Assembly: GCF_051106095.1 (NCBI RefSeq)
Contig: NC_135795.1
Coordinates: 875,501 to 939,500 of the forward strand
DNA length: 64,000 nt
DNA from: Pogona vitticeps
Taxonomy: Eukaryota; Chordata; Lepidosauria; Squamata; Agamidae
Direction: 5' to 3'
Positions within the stretch are counted from its first letter, which is position 1; the number at the start of each line of letters is the position of its first letter. This document shows, piece by piece, positions 1 through 10,502 of this stretch. Below the pieces are notes generated by a model. It was not told the DNA's origin and made no database searches. It saw nothing but the letters and a program-made list of their open reading frames with translations. The translations under genes and the position numbers were made by a program.

Positions 1-183
1 CTATGATTTGGAGGCTCAGCATGTCTCCTGATGGGGTGGTGTTTGCAGTCAAGAAGGCGACTGTCAGGTACGCTTTCTAGAGGAAGGAGACCTTGCATGT
101 GTGCGTGTGTCTTCGAGTGCCGGCTCAGCGTTTCCCCTTTGCGAGGCCTTGGCTCCAGCTCTGTTTTTTTCCCCTCTTTGCAG

Positions 184-456
184 CACCTTTTTCTGACCTT
201 CCCCAGGATTGTGTTCATGCTTGGGTTTGTCCTCGTCCTCTCGCTTATCCTGGCCTCCTACCTCTGCTTTACCTCCTACCTGGTCTTGACAAATCAGACA
301 AGTAATGAGTGGTTTAAGTCAAGAAGAGGGACCGGTCCATATGCTCAACAGGGCAACAAACAGAACAGCTACAAAAATATCTACTCCAGAGGGGTCTGGA
401 GGAACCTAGGAGAAATTGTGAAGCCTCTTACGAGCCCTGCCAAAAAGCGAAGGTGA
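184..456 (+). CDS. ZDHHC4: Palmitoyltransferase ZDHHC4, last coding exon (partial gene)
   Basis: This is the C-terminal exon of a DHHC-type protein S-palmitoyltransferase of the ER/Golgi membrane. The exon opens in phase 0 after a polypyrimidine tract ending in CAG at 181-183. Its translation starts HLFLTFPRIVFMLGFV, which closely matches my recollection of human ZDHHC4. It encodes the last transmembrane helix, then the conserved TNQTSNEW (TTxE-type motif of the family), then a basic tail ending AKKRR. The last four residues, KKRR, fit the KKXX dilysine ER-retrieval motif, which human ZDHHC4 also carries (it ends KKQE). The catalytic DHHC domain lies upstream of the window, and bases 1-183 are intron. 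Oddity: the TGA stop sits inside a strong splice-donor consensus (AG|GTGAGT, cut after 452). The conserved KKXX ending argues that the stop is the normal one. Identification is firm. The exon 3' structure is slightly less so. Confidence 0.9.
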   Translation, partial: HLFLTFPRIVFMLGFVLVLSLILASYLCFTSYLVLTNQTSNEWFKSRRGTGPYAQQGNKQNSYKNIYSRGVWRNLGEIVKPLTSPAKKRR

Positions 457-1040
457 GTCCCCTGTCCCACCGGTGGCTTGAGGAGCTTTGCTCTCACGGA
501 CCTGGGCAAGGCGCCCCAGGATTTCAGGTTATGTCTGGCAAAGGAGTTCCCCCTGTCGCTATCATACCTGTCTTCCACCACCCCCTCTCTGTTGTGCGTT
601 AGCCCACAAAGCCTCCTCATTTCACAGAGAACTTGCAGACTGGAAATTCAGATAGATGGATTTTCAGATACAGGCGTGTCAGTTTCTAGCTACTGCTAGA
701 TGCCAGCTCTCTTCAGCCCCAGCCAGTGGTCAGGGATACTGGAAGCTGTTGTCCAGCCAGCCAGCTGCCGCTCTTCTGCTTCCATGGGAGTACAAGAAAC
801 AAGGACCTTCAAGACTAGCTTGAAGGCATGGCCTGGACAGGCAGGCCTTCCCTTCCCTACAGCCATGACCTAGCCTATCTCCCTTTTCCTTTTTCCTCTC
901 TTTCTTCTTTTTTCCTTTTCCCATCTTGGACTCTGTGATTAATTTGGATTTTACCTGTTTATTTTTATGTTATATGTAAACTGCCCAGAGTAGACATGTT
1001 CTAGATGGGTGGTGTATAAATCTAATAAATAATCCTGATG
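457..1040 (+). other. ZDHHC4: ZDHHC4 3'UTR with poly(A) signal and LINE/SINE tail
   Basis: This stretch follows the ZDHHC4 stop and has no other coding signal. AATAAA lies at 1024-1029. Bases about 950-1035 resemble the 3' tail of an L2/CR1-type reptile element (TAAACTGCCCAGAGTAGA, then ATAAATCTAATAAATAA). The gene may therefore use a poly(A) signal supplied by a repeat. The exact end of the transcript is inferred. Confidence 0.5.
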
Positions 1041-1879
1041 GGTATAGAGAATACTGGTATTGTTCTGGGATCCGGCCCTTTTCAGATCAGGAGTGCAGTG
1101 GAACATAAATGAAAATCAAAGCATCTCACAGTGTTGTGCCAGCAGTTCTTTTTCCTTTGAGAACCACCACTGGACGATGAGAGAGGGAACAGCCTTTTTA
1201 ACGTGAATTTCAGTTCATAAGAGCTTTTTTTTTTTTTTCAGACTTATGTAAAAAAATTATGGATTTCCAAAAGTATTTACAGCTACTTTGTACACTATGC
1301 AATTAAAAGCTACATGGTTACAAAACAGAAATGTAAGTAGTCTTTACATAGCATTTTCTAGGTATACTTTCAAAATAACTTTAATATTGTAGTAGTAAAG
1401 CGTTTTCAAACCTTTCTTTAAGGTTCATGTTCATAACAAAGTAGCTTACATTCCATACCTTAAGCAGTCTGGCCCACCCTGTGAAGGAGCCTCTTGTGGC
1501 ATAGTTAAGTTTCCCTGCAAATTCTCCCCCCCCCCCCTTTCTCTCCTCAACTAAGATAAAGTGCTTGGTTCAAGATGCCAGCTGGGTTCCACAAACCCCA
1601 GCTGGCCCCCCAGTGCCATGAAGGATTCCGCTTTCCCTTTGGCACCTGTAGGAGGCAGCCAAGAGCTCTCAGCCCTTCCAATGCTCTTCGGGAGAGGACC
1701 AGCCTACAAGCGGACTGATCCCGTGACTCTCTCTCTCTCCCCCCCCCCACCCCCGGGGCCGGTGGACGTGCAGAGCCAGCCCAGGCTCTCTCCCACCTGC
1801 ATGCTGAGGACCAGCCGAGCAGCAAAGCCAAGGTGCGGCGCTCTTGTTTCCCCCTTGGGGAGGGGGCCCTCAGGCCACC
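1041..1879 (-). other. E4F1: Probable E4F1 3'UTR / tail-to-tail spacer
   Basis: About 840 bases lie between the ZDHHC4 poly(A) signal and the E4F1 stop codon. No ORF of coding character is seen. An ATTAAA signal on the minus strand (TTTAAT at 1380-1385) could end E4F1 transcripts. The AT-rich part, about 1200-1440, looks like UTR. Two C/T-rich low-complexity tracts occur at 1530-1539 and 1725-1755. Confidence 0.4.
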
Positions 1880-4800
1880 CTAGACAATCACTGCCTGCAC
1901 CTCCTCCACCGCCTCCTCCTCCTCCTCCTGGGAGGCGATCACAAACTCCCCCGAGTGCTCCACGATTTCGATGTCTTCGGAAGCCACCATGGTCACCGTC
2001 GCCTCCTCGGCCTCCCCGCCCTCCTCGGTCGCCAGCACAGCTCCTTCGCCAATGGCAGACGCCAGCGTCATGGCCACCTGCTCCGTAAGGCTCTCCGGGG
2101 TGGCGATGGCAATTGTGTCGCCGTCCGTGCTGTCGGGGGACAGGGCGGGACCCTCGGCCACCGTGACGTTCTGGACAATGATCTGGTGACCAGAGTTGGC
2201 TTGGTTGACAATCTGCTGCACCACTTTCATGATGTGACTGTCCACCTGCGGGAGAAGAGGCAGAGAGGACACACGTTACCCTCTTCGGCCCGAGCCTGGA
2301 CTTCTGCCCACGATCGCAAAGGAGTTGGAGGGCCGTTCTGACAGCGCAGACCGTGAGATGGGTTCTGTGGTGGACACCTTAGTGAGCCAGCCCTTGAGAC
2401 ACTGGACAGCAGCGGCCGTGAGCCTTTGGCAGGGGCTGTGCTGGTGAGGCCTGCTGGGAGCTGCAGCATATGTCACAGCACGTGGTCAAGAACTCGCACA
2501 GAATTGGACGTGCTCAGGGCAGAGGTCTCCAACTACAGCTCTGATCGAGAGACCTGCTTGAAGAAAGCTCTCCATCACAGAAGGGCTGTCAGCATGCACA
2601 GCAGATGGTGTTGCTGCCTCCGGCTGTGGCTGTTTACACCCAGAGGCACTCCAAGCAGACGCAGGGGGCAGCTTGAACACAAGGGCAAAGCCACCCACCC
2701 ACTCTCCTGCCAGGGTCAGGAAGCAATGAGAAGAGGAAAGCCAGGCCAACAAGTTTGTCTTCTGCGAGTTTGTCTTCTGCGTTCCACAGGTCTTGGCCAG
2801 CGGGAGTCAAAGCGGCCCCCGCTCTCAACCACTTGGGGGGGGGGAGAAGCAAGATGGCTGAGAGGATCCAGCTGGCCTTGTGGTAATCCAGCCTGCAGGG
2901 CCAAGCCCAAGGCTGGCAAGCTCTCCCTCTCCCTCCACTGAACTGCAACAGTCAAGGAGAAAACAGGAGAGGGTGGCTTTCATTCTGAAGACCAAGGAGC
3001 CACCTGAGCAGCATCCTTTTAGTCACAGAACAGCAGCCAAGAACTGGGAAGAAACTCCTTCCTGGAAGCAGCTGCCATAAAAAGCAAGAGGAGCCCCAGG
3101 GGGCAGGCTTTGCATGCCGAAGATCCAAAGACTTTCCCCATCACCTACCTCGTGCCTTGTGCCTTCTATGAGGTCAGCCGCTTCACTGGTTTCCATGTCT
3201 TCAGTTGCTGTCTTTAAAACAAAAGGAACGCGGAGGCAACAAAAACAAGACATTAGCTTGTAGGAACGCCAGGAATACTGTTTGCTGCCAGAAGCGCCTT
3301 TCCGTCTGGGAGGCAGACACAAACCACCCTGCCCTCTTGTGAGGCATTCTGTTCAGTGGGTGTGATGGAAAGGACCATAACCTGGGTCACAGAAACATCC
3401 TTCCTAATTCATGGCTCTCCACCCCAACCACCCTTTAATGGAGGAGCCCCTCTCTGTTGCAGGAGGCCTTTCCCTGCTCTGTCACCTCAATGATGTACTC
3501 CTGTGTATCGGCCACCACAGAAGAGAATTCCACCAGGACAGTAGGGGGGTCCTCGGAAATCACTGTTGCAGCCACGTTGTCGGCCGACTGGCCTTCCTCT
3601 GATCCCACGGCTTCTTCAGCTTCTTTCAAAGCCAGCAAGCACCCGCCTGGCAAAGACAGAGGACCGGACCGTTCAGGAACCATGGAATCAACAAGAGAAA
3701 AGGTCCGCCTGGTACAACTGTGACAGCTAGAAGTCGCTTGTTATTTGCTGCCAAGTTGCCCCTGAATTACAGAAACCCTAGAATGGTTTTAAAGATATGC
3801 GATATATTTCAGGAGTGGTTTTACCAATGCTGCACACAGAGAGATGTGAGCTGACCAGGGACTTGGAACTCAGATCTTCTCAGTCCTGGACCATCACCCT
3901 ATCGGTCACAACACACCAGGGAACAGAAATAGCCTGCGAGTTCCCTAAAATGTACCAGGGCAAGGTATGCAGACAAAATGTATACTCTGACTTTGGATTA
4001 TCTGCTCCAATTTAACTAATCAGGAGTAGGAAGGCTCTGAAGCATACACCCGACTGAGGTCCTCTTCCTTCCTGTCCTCATCTGCAACTGGAGTATTTGG
4101 AAACACCTGCCAACCTTTGGGGCACCTTTAAAGGCCGACATGTCTGAAATGGTGCAAGTAGGAAAGCACGCACACAGCCCAAGTCAGACCATCCGCAGCT
4201 CACCCACCTTTCGTCCTCAGGTGCCTGTTGAGGGTGCCATGCTCTGCAAAACCACGGCCACACTTGTAACACTTAAAGGGCTTCTCTCCGGTGTGGTGGC
4301 GGATGTGACGCACCAGAGAGCCCTTTTCCCGAAAGCCCTGGTTGCAGAACTGGCAGATGTACGGCTTCTCATCCAGGTGTGTCCGGAAGTGGACCTGCTG
4401 GGCATTCTGTCAGAGAGGAGGACAATGGAAAGAGCTGGACTCAGAATCCAAAAATAAACAAAGTCCATGTCAAGTTTAATTCATTAAGTCCTTTGTAATG
4501 TTAAACACTGCCTGCCTGGGAGCAGGGCCACTGATATGCATGTGATTTCCAGGATACTGTGACCCCTTCTTTTGCTGGAAGAACCCTATTTTCAGTGGGG
4601 GGGATCCCCGAGAGCCACTGGGGGGGCTGCACTTTGCCTGCCCTGCTCTACAGCACAGCGCAGGGCACTGCAGAGTAACCCTGTTCTTTTCTCCTCTGTT
4701 TCACAGTAATAAAGCAAGGTCAACATTCCTATGGCTAGAAGAAACCACCACTCAATTACAGCTGCAGAAGAAAATGGGCCAGGCCTCTCCACCCCCCACT

Positions 4801-7800
4801 CAGCATACGGAGGCAGCTTCTACCTTTGTTTTGTACCTCTTGCCGCATTTGGGGCAAGGGTACGGACGCTCATCCGAATGCACCCGCCGGTGCCCCTTCA
4901 CGTGCGCGATAGTCTTGTACAGCTTGCCGCATTCCCCACAGCGAAACCGCCGCTCATTCACATGCACTTCCTGGTGCTTTTTCAGCAGGTAGCCTTTGGC
5001 AAATTCCTTGCCACACATCTCGCATGTAAAAGGTTTGTAGTCTGGAGACAAAGAAGGAGGGAAGAGAGTATTCACCAAACGGGGAAGACTGAAGGTGGAA
5101 GTTGGGGGGCTTTCGCCATTGTTAAGCACCAAATTGCAAAATAGGAACTGCTTTTACAGCTGCTTCTGCTATTTTTTGGCAAGCAAGCAAGTTTGTTTTC
5201 ACACCACCGAAACTATTATGTGCAACTGAAGAAAACAAAGTATCTGTTTAAAAAAACTATTCAGCAATATAGCTGGACGTCCTTCTTACCCAGATGCCCA
5301 CTGATGTGGAGTTCGAGGGAGCCGGGCTCCCTGAAGATTTCGCTGCAGTAAGGACACGCATGGCGTTTGCATTCATTAGGCACTTCTGCATCTATCTATG
5401 GAGCAAAAGAAGCCTCGCGTAAATACTGGAAGGGTTTACAAGATAAAGAGAGGTGAACTACGCTGTGTAGAGACTGCAGAATGAAAGGCAGCAGAGAACA
5501 CCTGTTCCAGGCTCCTGCACTGTGGGTGATTCCTCTCGGCAGCCATTCTTGCATGAGAGCAAACTTCCGTTAGCTTCTGCCAGAGAGACACCGTGGACTA
5601 AATACTCGGAGTGCAGCTGCTGCAGTGAACGTACCGTTTCTACTTGTTCAATCTCCACATACTGCTCTTCCTGCAACTTCCCAGCTGTCTCCGCCTGTTC
5701 GCTTTTCAGCTCCTCTGCCAGGGCCGCCGCCACATCGGCTTCATCGGATTTGGCTGCCTCCTCCAGGGAAACCCGTTCGATCACAATCCCAGAATTCCTC
5801 ATGGCTTCTCTCAGCAGGTTCTCGCTGTCATCTGTGTCAGGAGGCAGCTCCTCTGGATTGGAAGGCTGAAAGAAACAAGAATGCAGATCAGTGGTGGTTG
5901 AACAGGAAGAGAAGCCCAGATCTCCAACCTCTCCTGTTGAGCTTCACTTTTTCCATGAAAACCATTTCCACAACACCTTTTGGGGATGAGGAGGAGCATG
6001 GCCCTGCAGAAGCTGTTTTTGGACTGCACAGCCCACAAGCCCCATCTGTCCTAACTGATGGCGGCAGAGACGAGATGCCATTCATTATACAGCGCTGGGA
6101 GGGCAGCATCTTGCCCGGCCTTGCTTCAGACCCGTCGGAAGCCGGCCCACCTCCCTTAGCCTCCCCCTGCTTCGCTGACAACTGGACAGCAAGACGAGCA
6201 GCCTCACCTCTTGGGTTAATGCCTTGGCTTCCGAAATTGGGAGCTCCTGCATCTGGACATGGACCTCGTGAAGGACGTTGCCTTTGGCATCCGTCACCAG
6301 ATGGATGACAGGCGAAGACTCCATGGACGGAGGCGCCAGCGAAGAAGGGACAGCATCAGGGCTGCAACTGTCGGGTTCTTCAGAGAAGGCAGAAGACACA
6401 ACTTAAGCAGTGGGTCTTGGTTTGAGGTGCTGCTATCAGGACTCCCTGTCCCCTGCGACGCACCCGGCCTCCCCCAACTGACGTCATCTGTCATTCTCCC
6501 ACAAAAATGGGTCCAGCAACCCCAGAGAGGATCTCACTGAAGTTCTTACAAACAACTCTTCCAAGTGGCCCAGGGTTAACCTCTTATTGCAGATGCCCGG
6601 TTGCAGCCTGCCTTTAAGGAAAGACTCCAACGAGGGTCCCTTGAGTTGCAGCACCGCTGCTTGAACAACACACACAGAGAGACACAAGGAAAGACCTCAC
6701 AGGAGTATTGTTCAGCACGGCTTGGCTTTTTACTGGCTGCTTGTGCATCGAGAAGGGCCAGCTCCCCCTAACTTAAGTGCTTCGCTCTTCACCTCACTTT
6801 CTCCTCTCAAACCACTGTGAAGGGAGGTCAGGCCGAGGGACCCATTCGCACCCAAGACTAATCAGTGCCTGAGAAAGGAACATAAATGGACCGTCACACT
6901 GCCAAACAACTCTCTCGCCATCCGCATCTCATGGACCCACAAGTGAGATCCAATGGGCCCCACCCTATTCCCCCCTCCACAATGCCACTGCCGCCACCGC
7001 CCTCCTCACTCAACAAAATTGCAAACTGAATCTTTTTTCCACCTCACAGCAGCATCTGGAAAAGACCGACAGACAGAGCCAAGGAGCACCCCAAACCTTT
7101 CACCTCACCTGTGCTTAAATCTTCCTTGCTAACAACTATTTCCTTGTTCATATTGAAGCGGATTTTCTCTGTACAGGGAGTCAAGGACTTGAGGTGCCGA
7201 GTCAAGGCTCCTGATTCCCGGAAACTTTTCCCACATTTCTTGCACTTATAAGGACGTTCATCTAGACAAATTGTGAATAAAAGGCAGAAGAATCATTACC
7301 TCCAAAAAGTTGCGGCAAAGAAACCAGTCTTTTCCAATAAACTGACCAACCAAGCAGATCTGCTGTGAGAGCAGATCCTAGCGGAAAGTTATGATCGTAA
7401 CACCCAACTTGTTTTATTATACTGGAAAGAAAAGTGATTGAGCTAGGAAGACATTTGAGGCTGCAACACCAGGAATTCGCTGCTGGAAATCTCTTAGGCA
7501 AAGCTGACAATGCTTGCCATTTGGCCTGATCCTTACCCAATTGTCTCTGTCCCTACCCCCTACTCCCTTTCCCCGGGAGGCTTGTTCTTTTTATCTCAAG
7601 CCCTGTTCAGAGGCTTCAGTGGTCTTGCCCATTTTACAACAAACCACGCCGCGTTTCCTCACCTGTGTGGCGCCGATGGTGTCGGATGAGTGAACCTTTG
7701 GTTCTGAAAGATGTTCCGCATAATTTGCACTCGTAGTCCTTCCTGCTGCTGTGAGTGATCATGTGAGCTTTCAGAATGCTGGCCTAGATCAAGAGGAAAA

Positions 7801-9987
7801 GGTGATTTGCAACAGAACCCAGCACGCTCACATTGAGGTTAAGGCCTATTATGGAACTGTAACCTGTAGCCCCACATGATCCCTCTCACAGTCAAGATTT
7901 CTGAAGAGCTCCACAACCATATCATTTATCCAGTAGTAGGGATCATGCCCTGCTATACATTTTCAACGTACCGTTTTGAATGTCTTGTGGCACAGTTCGC
8001 ACACATAACGGCCTTCCTTGTTAACCAGGAGTTTAACTTTGATGAGTTCCAGGGAAGCCCCTTCTTCTGGGCCTCCGGGACTGTCCTGTCCTTCTCCAAC
8101 GTCACACTCAAGGTGGCCATTGGGGCTTTCAAAGACATGGTCACCAGTTACAATGACTTCCTTGATGTGGTGGCTACCATCTGCAAAGATAATTGCAAGA
8201 CTGCTGCATGCTTTATGTGAGACCCAAAGCGGTCTCTTTGCTGAAAAGAATTCTGAACAATACTAGCCAGAAGAGAACATAAAGTTGACATTTTCCCCAT
8301 ATGCTTTTTTTTGTTCAAATCTGTGGACATCACTCTTGCGCTGACTTACAATGAGTGTCATCTTCCACTGTTAGTAATTCACTCAGCTTGAAAGAAGCTA
8401 AAACACACACTAATTTTTACGTGGTTTCCCACTACTCTGCATTGCATCCATGGGGTGTAGCTCACTCAACCACACATTTATTTATGATCTGTTTGCTATC
8501 CTTTTTATCGCTGTTTTTTCTTCCATTACTGTTGCTCTCACTCAGCATGTTAGTAAGGAATCAAAAACTCTCTGGATTGAATACGTGATGTCGACAACTC
8601 CAAAAGGCTGAGGCTCATTCATTACCTACAATGGCCGACGCGCTGCTGATCTCTTCTGTTCTTGGTGAAGCCTCCACAACTATGTGAGCGACAGTGATAG
8701 GCTCGTCAACAGAAGGGATCCCCTGATGCAACAAAACGAACTTTTGTAAGGAAACAAGTCCCAAAGGGCTGAGCTTCGTGCCAGTAAACATCTCTCAAAC
8801 TCTGATTTGTCCCGCGCTAACTCTTCCCACCCCCTGCTTCATGCCATTTCTGTCCTTTGGCAATGAATTCTCTCAACCACCAGTCCTGAGCCCTTCCCCC
8901 AACGGCTCTTACCCAGAAATATTAGGGCAAGGTCGTTATGGCCTCCCCTCCCCACACTATGGGATGGTTGCCCTGGCAACCAGTCAGGGCTTGAGCAGAA
9001 TCCAGCCATCGGCTTCGCCCACTTCCTGTCTGAGGAAACGTAAAACTTGCCGTGCTTGTTGTCGCTGCTGCTGCTGCTGCTGCTGCAGTTGCTGCATTTT
9101 GTTGCCTCTGGCAAAGCTTTTGCAGCTTGTGTTGGACGAAATCTTCCAACGAGGTGAACTCTGCCTGGCAACGGCCACACTTGTGCCGATCATCCTCATC
9201 TGGAAGGACAAGAGAGCGATCACACCTCTGGAGGGGATCGCAAAGGGAGATTTCATAGGAACATTGCCCCCTCGCTGGCCTTGGGCGCCAGGGGACTCCG
9301 TCTTAGACCTGCAGGGCTGGAAGAGGGACCATCGATGGAGTCGCCCAGGAGGCAACTATTTGGTGGTGGTGGTGGTGGTGCTGGGGGATCGAACTCCCAG
9401 CCTCTGGCTCCTCAGCTGTAGAAAGTGGTGATGACTCAAATGCAACGAAAAGTGACGAGGAGGAGGAGGCGCTGCTACTGCTGCTCCTCCGCCCAGGGAA
9501 CGGAGGCACTTCCCCCCCCGGGGCCTGGAGTCCGCGCAGGCGCACAAGGGCGCACGTGCTGGGAGAACACCGCCTTAATCCGCCTAATAAACGGGCAGGG
9601 AGAGGGGCCTCCCCGCCACCTCCCGGCTACCATCCGGTAACGAATATAAGCGCACGCGTTTTTCTTCCAGGCCCGATTCCGGGGCGGGCTGCGTGAGTGA
9701 GGGAGACCCCGGGGCGGGAGGGGGGGTTCCGGGCGGCGGCCCCCTGGGGTGCGACTTAACGGCCCCAAGGGAGCGGCGGCCCCTCCGGCCGCTGGCCGGC
9801 CTGCCCCTCCCCCTCCCCTCCTCCTTGCCGGACCGTTACCTTCTTCCCCGAACGGGGCCGGGAGGCTGAGGAAGGCGGCGGGCGGCCGACCCGGTGCGCC
9901 GGCCGCCTCAGCAGCGCCCTCCCGCCCCTGTGGCCCAGCTGCCGTAAGCCCCGCCGGCCCAGCGCCCGTTGCCATCGCGGCCTCCAT
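1880..9987 (-). CDS. E4F1: Transcription factor E4F1 (C2H2 zinc-finger / atypical E3 ligase), complete
   Basis: Coding exons: 9840-9987, 9051-9199, 8626-8722, 7972-8180, 7663-7783, 7109-7261, 6208-6377, 5635-5865, 5290-5395, 4824-5041, 4208-4406, 3486-3646, 3149-3211, 1880-2245. Phases join throughout, giving 796 codons plus stop (human is about 784). The start at 9987 (MEAAMATG) is preferred over the in-frame ATG at 10011 because it fits the human N-terminus. Order: acidic N-terminus; Cys-rich dimerisation/E3 segment with CGRCQAEF near residues 57-64; poly-Ala tract; three C2H2 fingers about 190-270 (GRYVCELC, KDYECKLC, ERPYKCKKC); ESSPVIHLVTDAKG; six fingers about 435-598; a conserved tail with QIIVQNVTV and ATPESLTEQVAMTLASAI, ending VIV. 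Known family roles are nuclear transcription control and p53 regulation. Intron 2 begins with GC rather than GT (9049-9050). The next gene, PGP, is divergent from it. Confidence 0.95.
9064..9086 (-). repeat. CTG/CAG trinucleotide run encoding poly-Ala in E4F1
   Basis: A run of seven to eight CTG triplets on the + strand (GCA on the coding strand) encodes an alanine stretch in E4F1 exon 2. It ends 13 bases from the GC-type splice donor of that exon. The human protein has a different, non-repeat sequence here, so the tract is probably lineage-specific and variable in length. Confidence 0.7.
9305..9425 (-). mobile_element. tRNA-derived SINE fragment in E4F1 intron 1
   Basis: On the minus strand the block reads as a B-box-like GGGAGTTCGATCCCC followed by a (CCA)n tract and then the tail words CCCTCTTCCAGC and CTGCAGG. 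The same modules appear in the better copies at 34199-34335 and 35620-35911. The copy is incomplete and diverged. Confidence 0.55.
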
Positions 9988-10502
9988 GTCGCAAGGCGCC
10001 GCAACCACCAAGATGGCGGCTTTACGGCCGTGTCGTCATAACAACGAGCCCTGCGCCGCGGGGGGCGGAGCCCGAGCGGGCGCTCCGCCTGGGGGCGGGG
10101 CGAGGGCGGCGAGGCTCCGGCCGCTCGCTCGCTCTCCTCAGTTCACCTGGAGGGGGCCGGCCGTGCCGCCGCCGTCCAGCCAATGAGCGGGCAGAGCGGA
10201 GCCTCGAGGTGCCGAGGCCGCTCAGCCAATCGGAAGCCGCGCTGGCTTCAGCGGACCAATCCCCGGTCCTGAAAGGCGGGGCCAGGAGCAACGTCTTGAC
10301 GGCAGCGTCCGTGCCTCCTTGAAACTGAGGGGGTGGGGGAAGGGCGGGCGGCCTGTCGAGGGGGGCGGGCTCTGCCGGCGTCTCCGCCAATCGGCGCGGC
10401 GGGCGCGCGTGAGGCGGCCGGGCGCCGTCAGGGAGGCCCATTCTCGGGCGCGTCCTCCGTCCTCGGCGCACGGCGGGGCACCGGGCGAGTAGGGGGCCGG
10501 CC
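9988..10502. promoter_or_regulatory. E4F1/PGP bidirectional CpG-island promoter
   Basis: The two start codons, E4F1 on minus at 9987 and PGP on plus at 10503, are 515 bases apart inside a CpG island running roughly 9490-11110. CCAAT boxes (NF-Y type) lie at 10180-10184, 10226-10230, 10256-10260 and 10387-10391, all on the + strand. A YY1-type AAGATGGCGGC lies at about 10010-10020, just ahead of the E4F1 start. A TCGTCATAA CRE/ATF-like word lies near 10033. No TATA box is seen, as expected for this promoter class. Transcription start sites are not determined. Confidence 0.75.

Noticed and set aside
1-67. Possible upstream ZDHHC4 exon ending CTGTCAG|GTACGC
   Set aside because: Neither phase gives the expected residues before HLFLTF (human ...VFLIQ), and the phase-0 frame has a stop. 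It is treated as intron.
5625-6308. 227-codon plus-strand ORF
   Set aside because: It overlaps E4F1 exons 7 and 8 on the other strand and is an antisense shadow.
8922-9050. Continuation of E4F1 exon 2 beyond the GC donor (frame runs to a stop at about 8922)
   Set aside because: The residues there do not resemble E4F1, and no in-phase GT donor of quality is present. The GC donor gives the conserved join to VDEPITVAHIVVEA.
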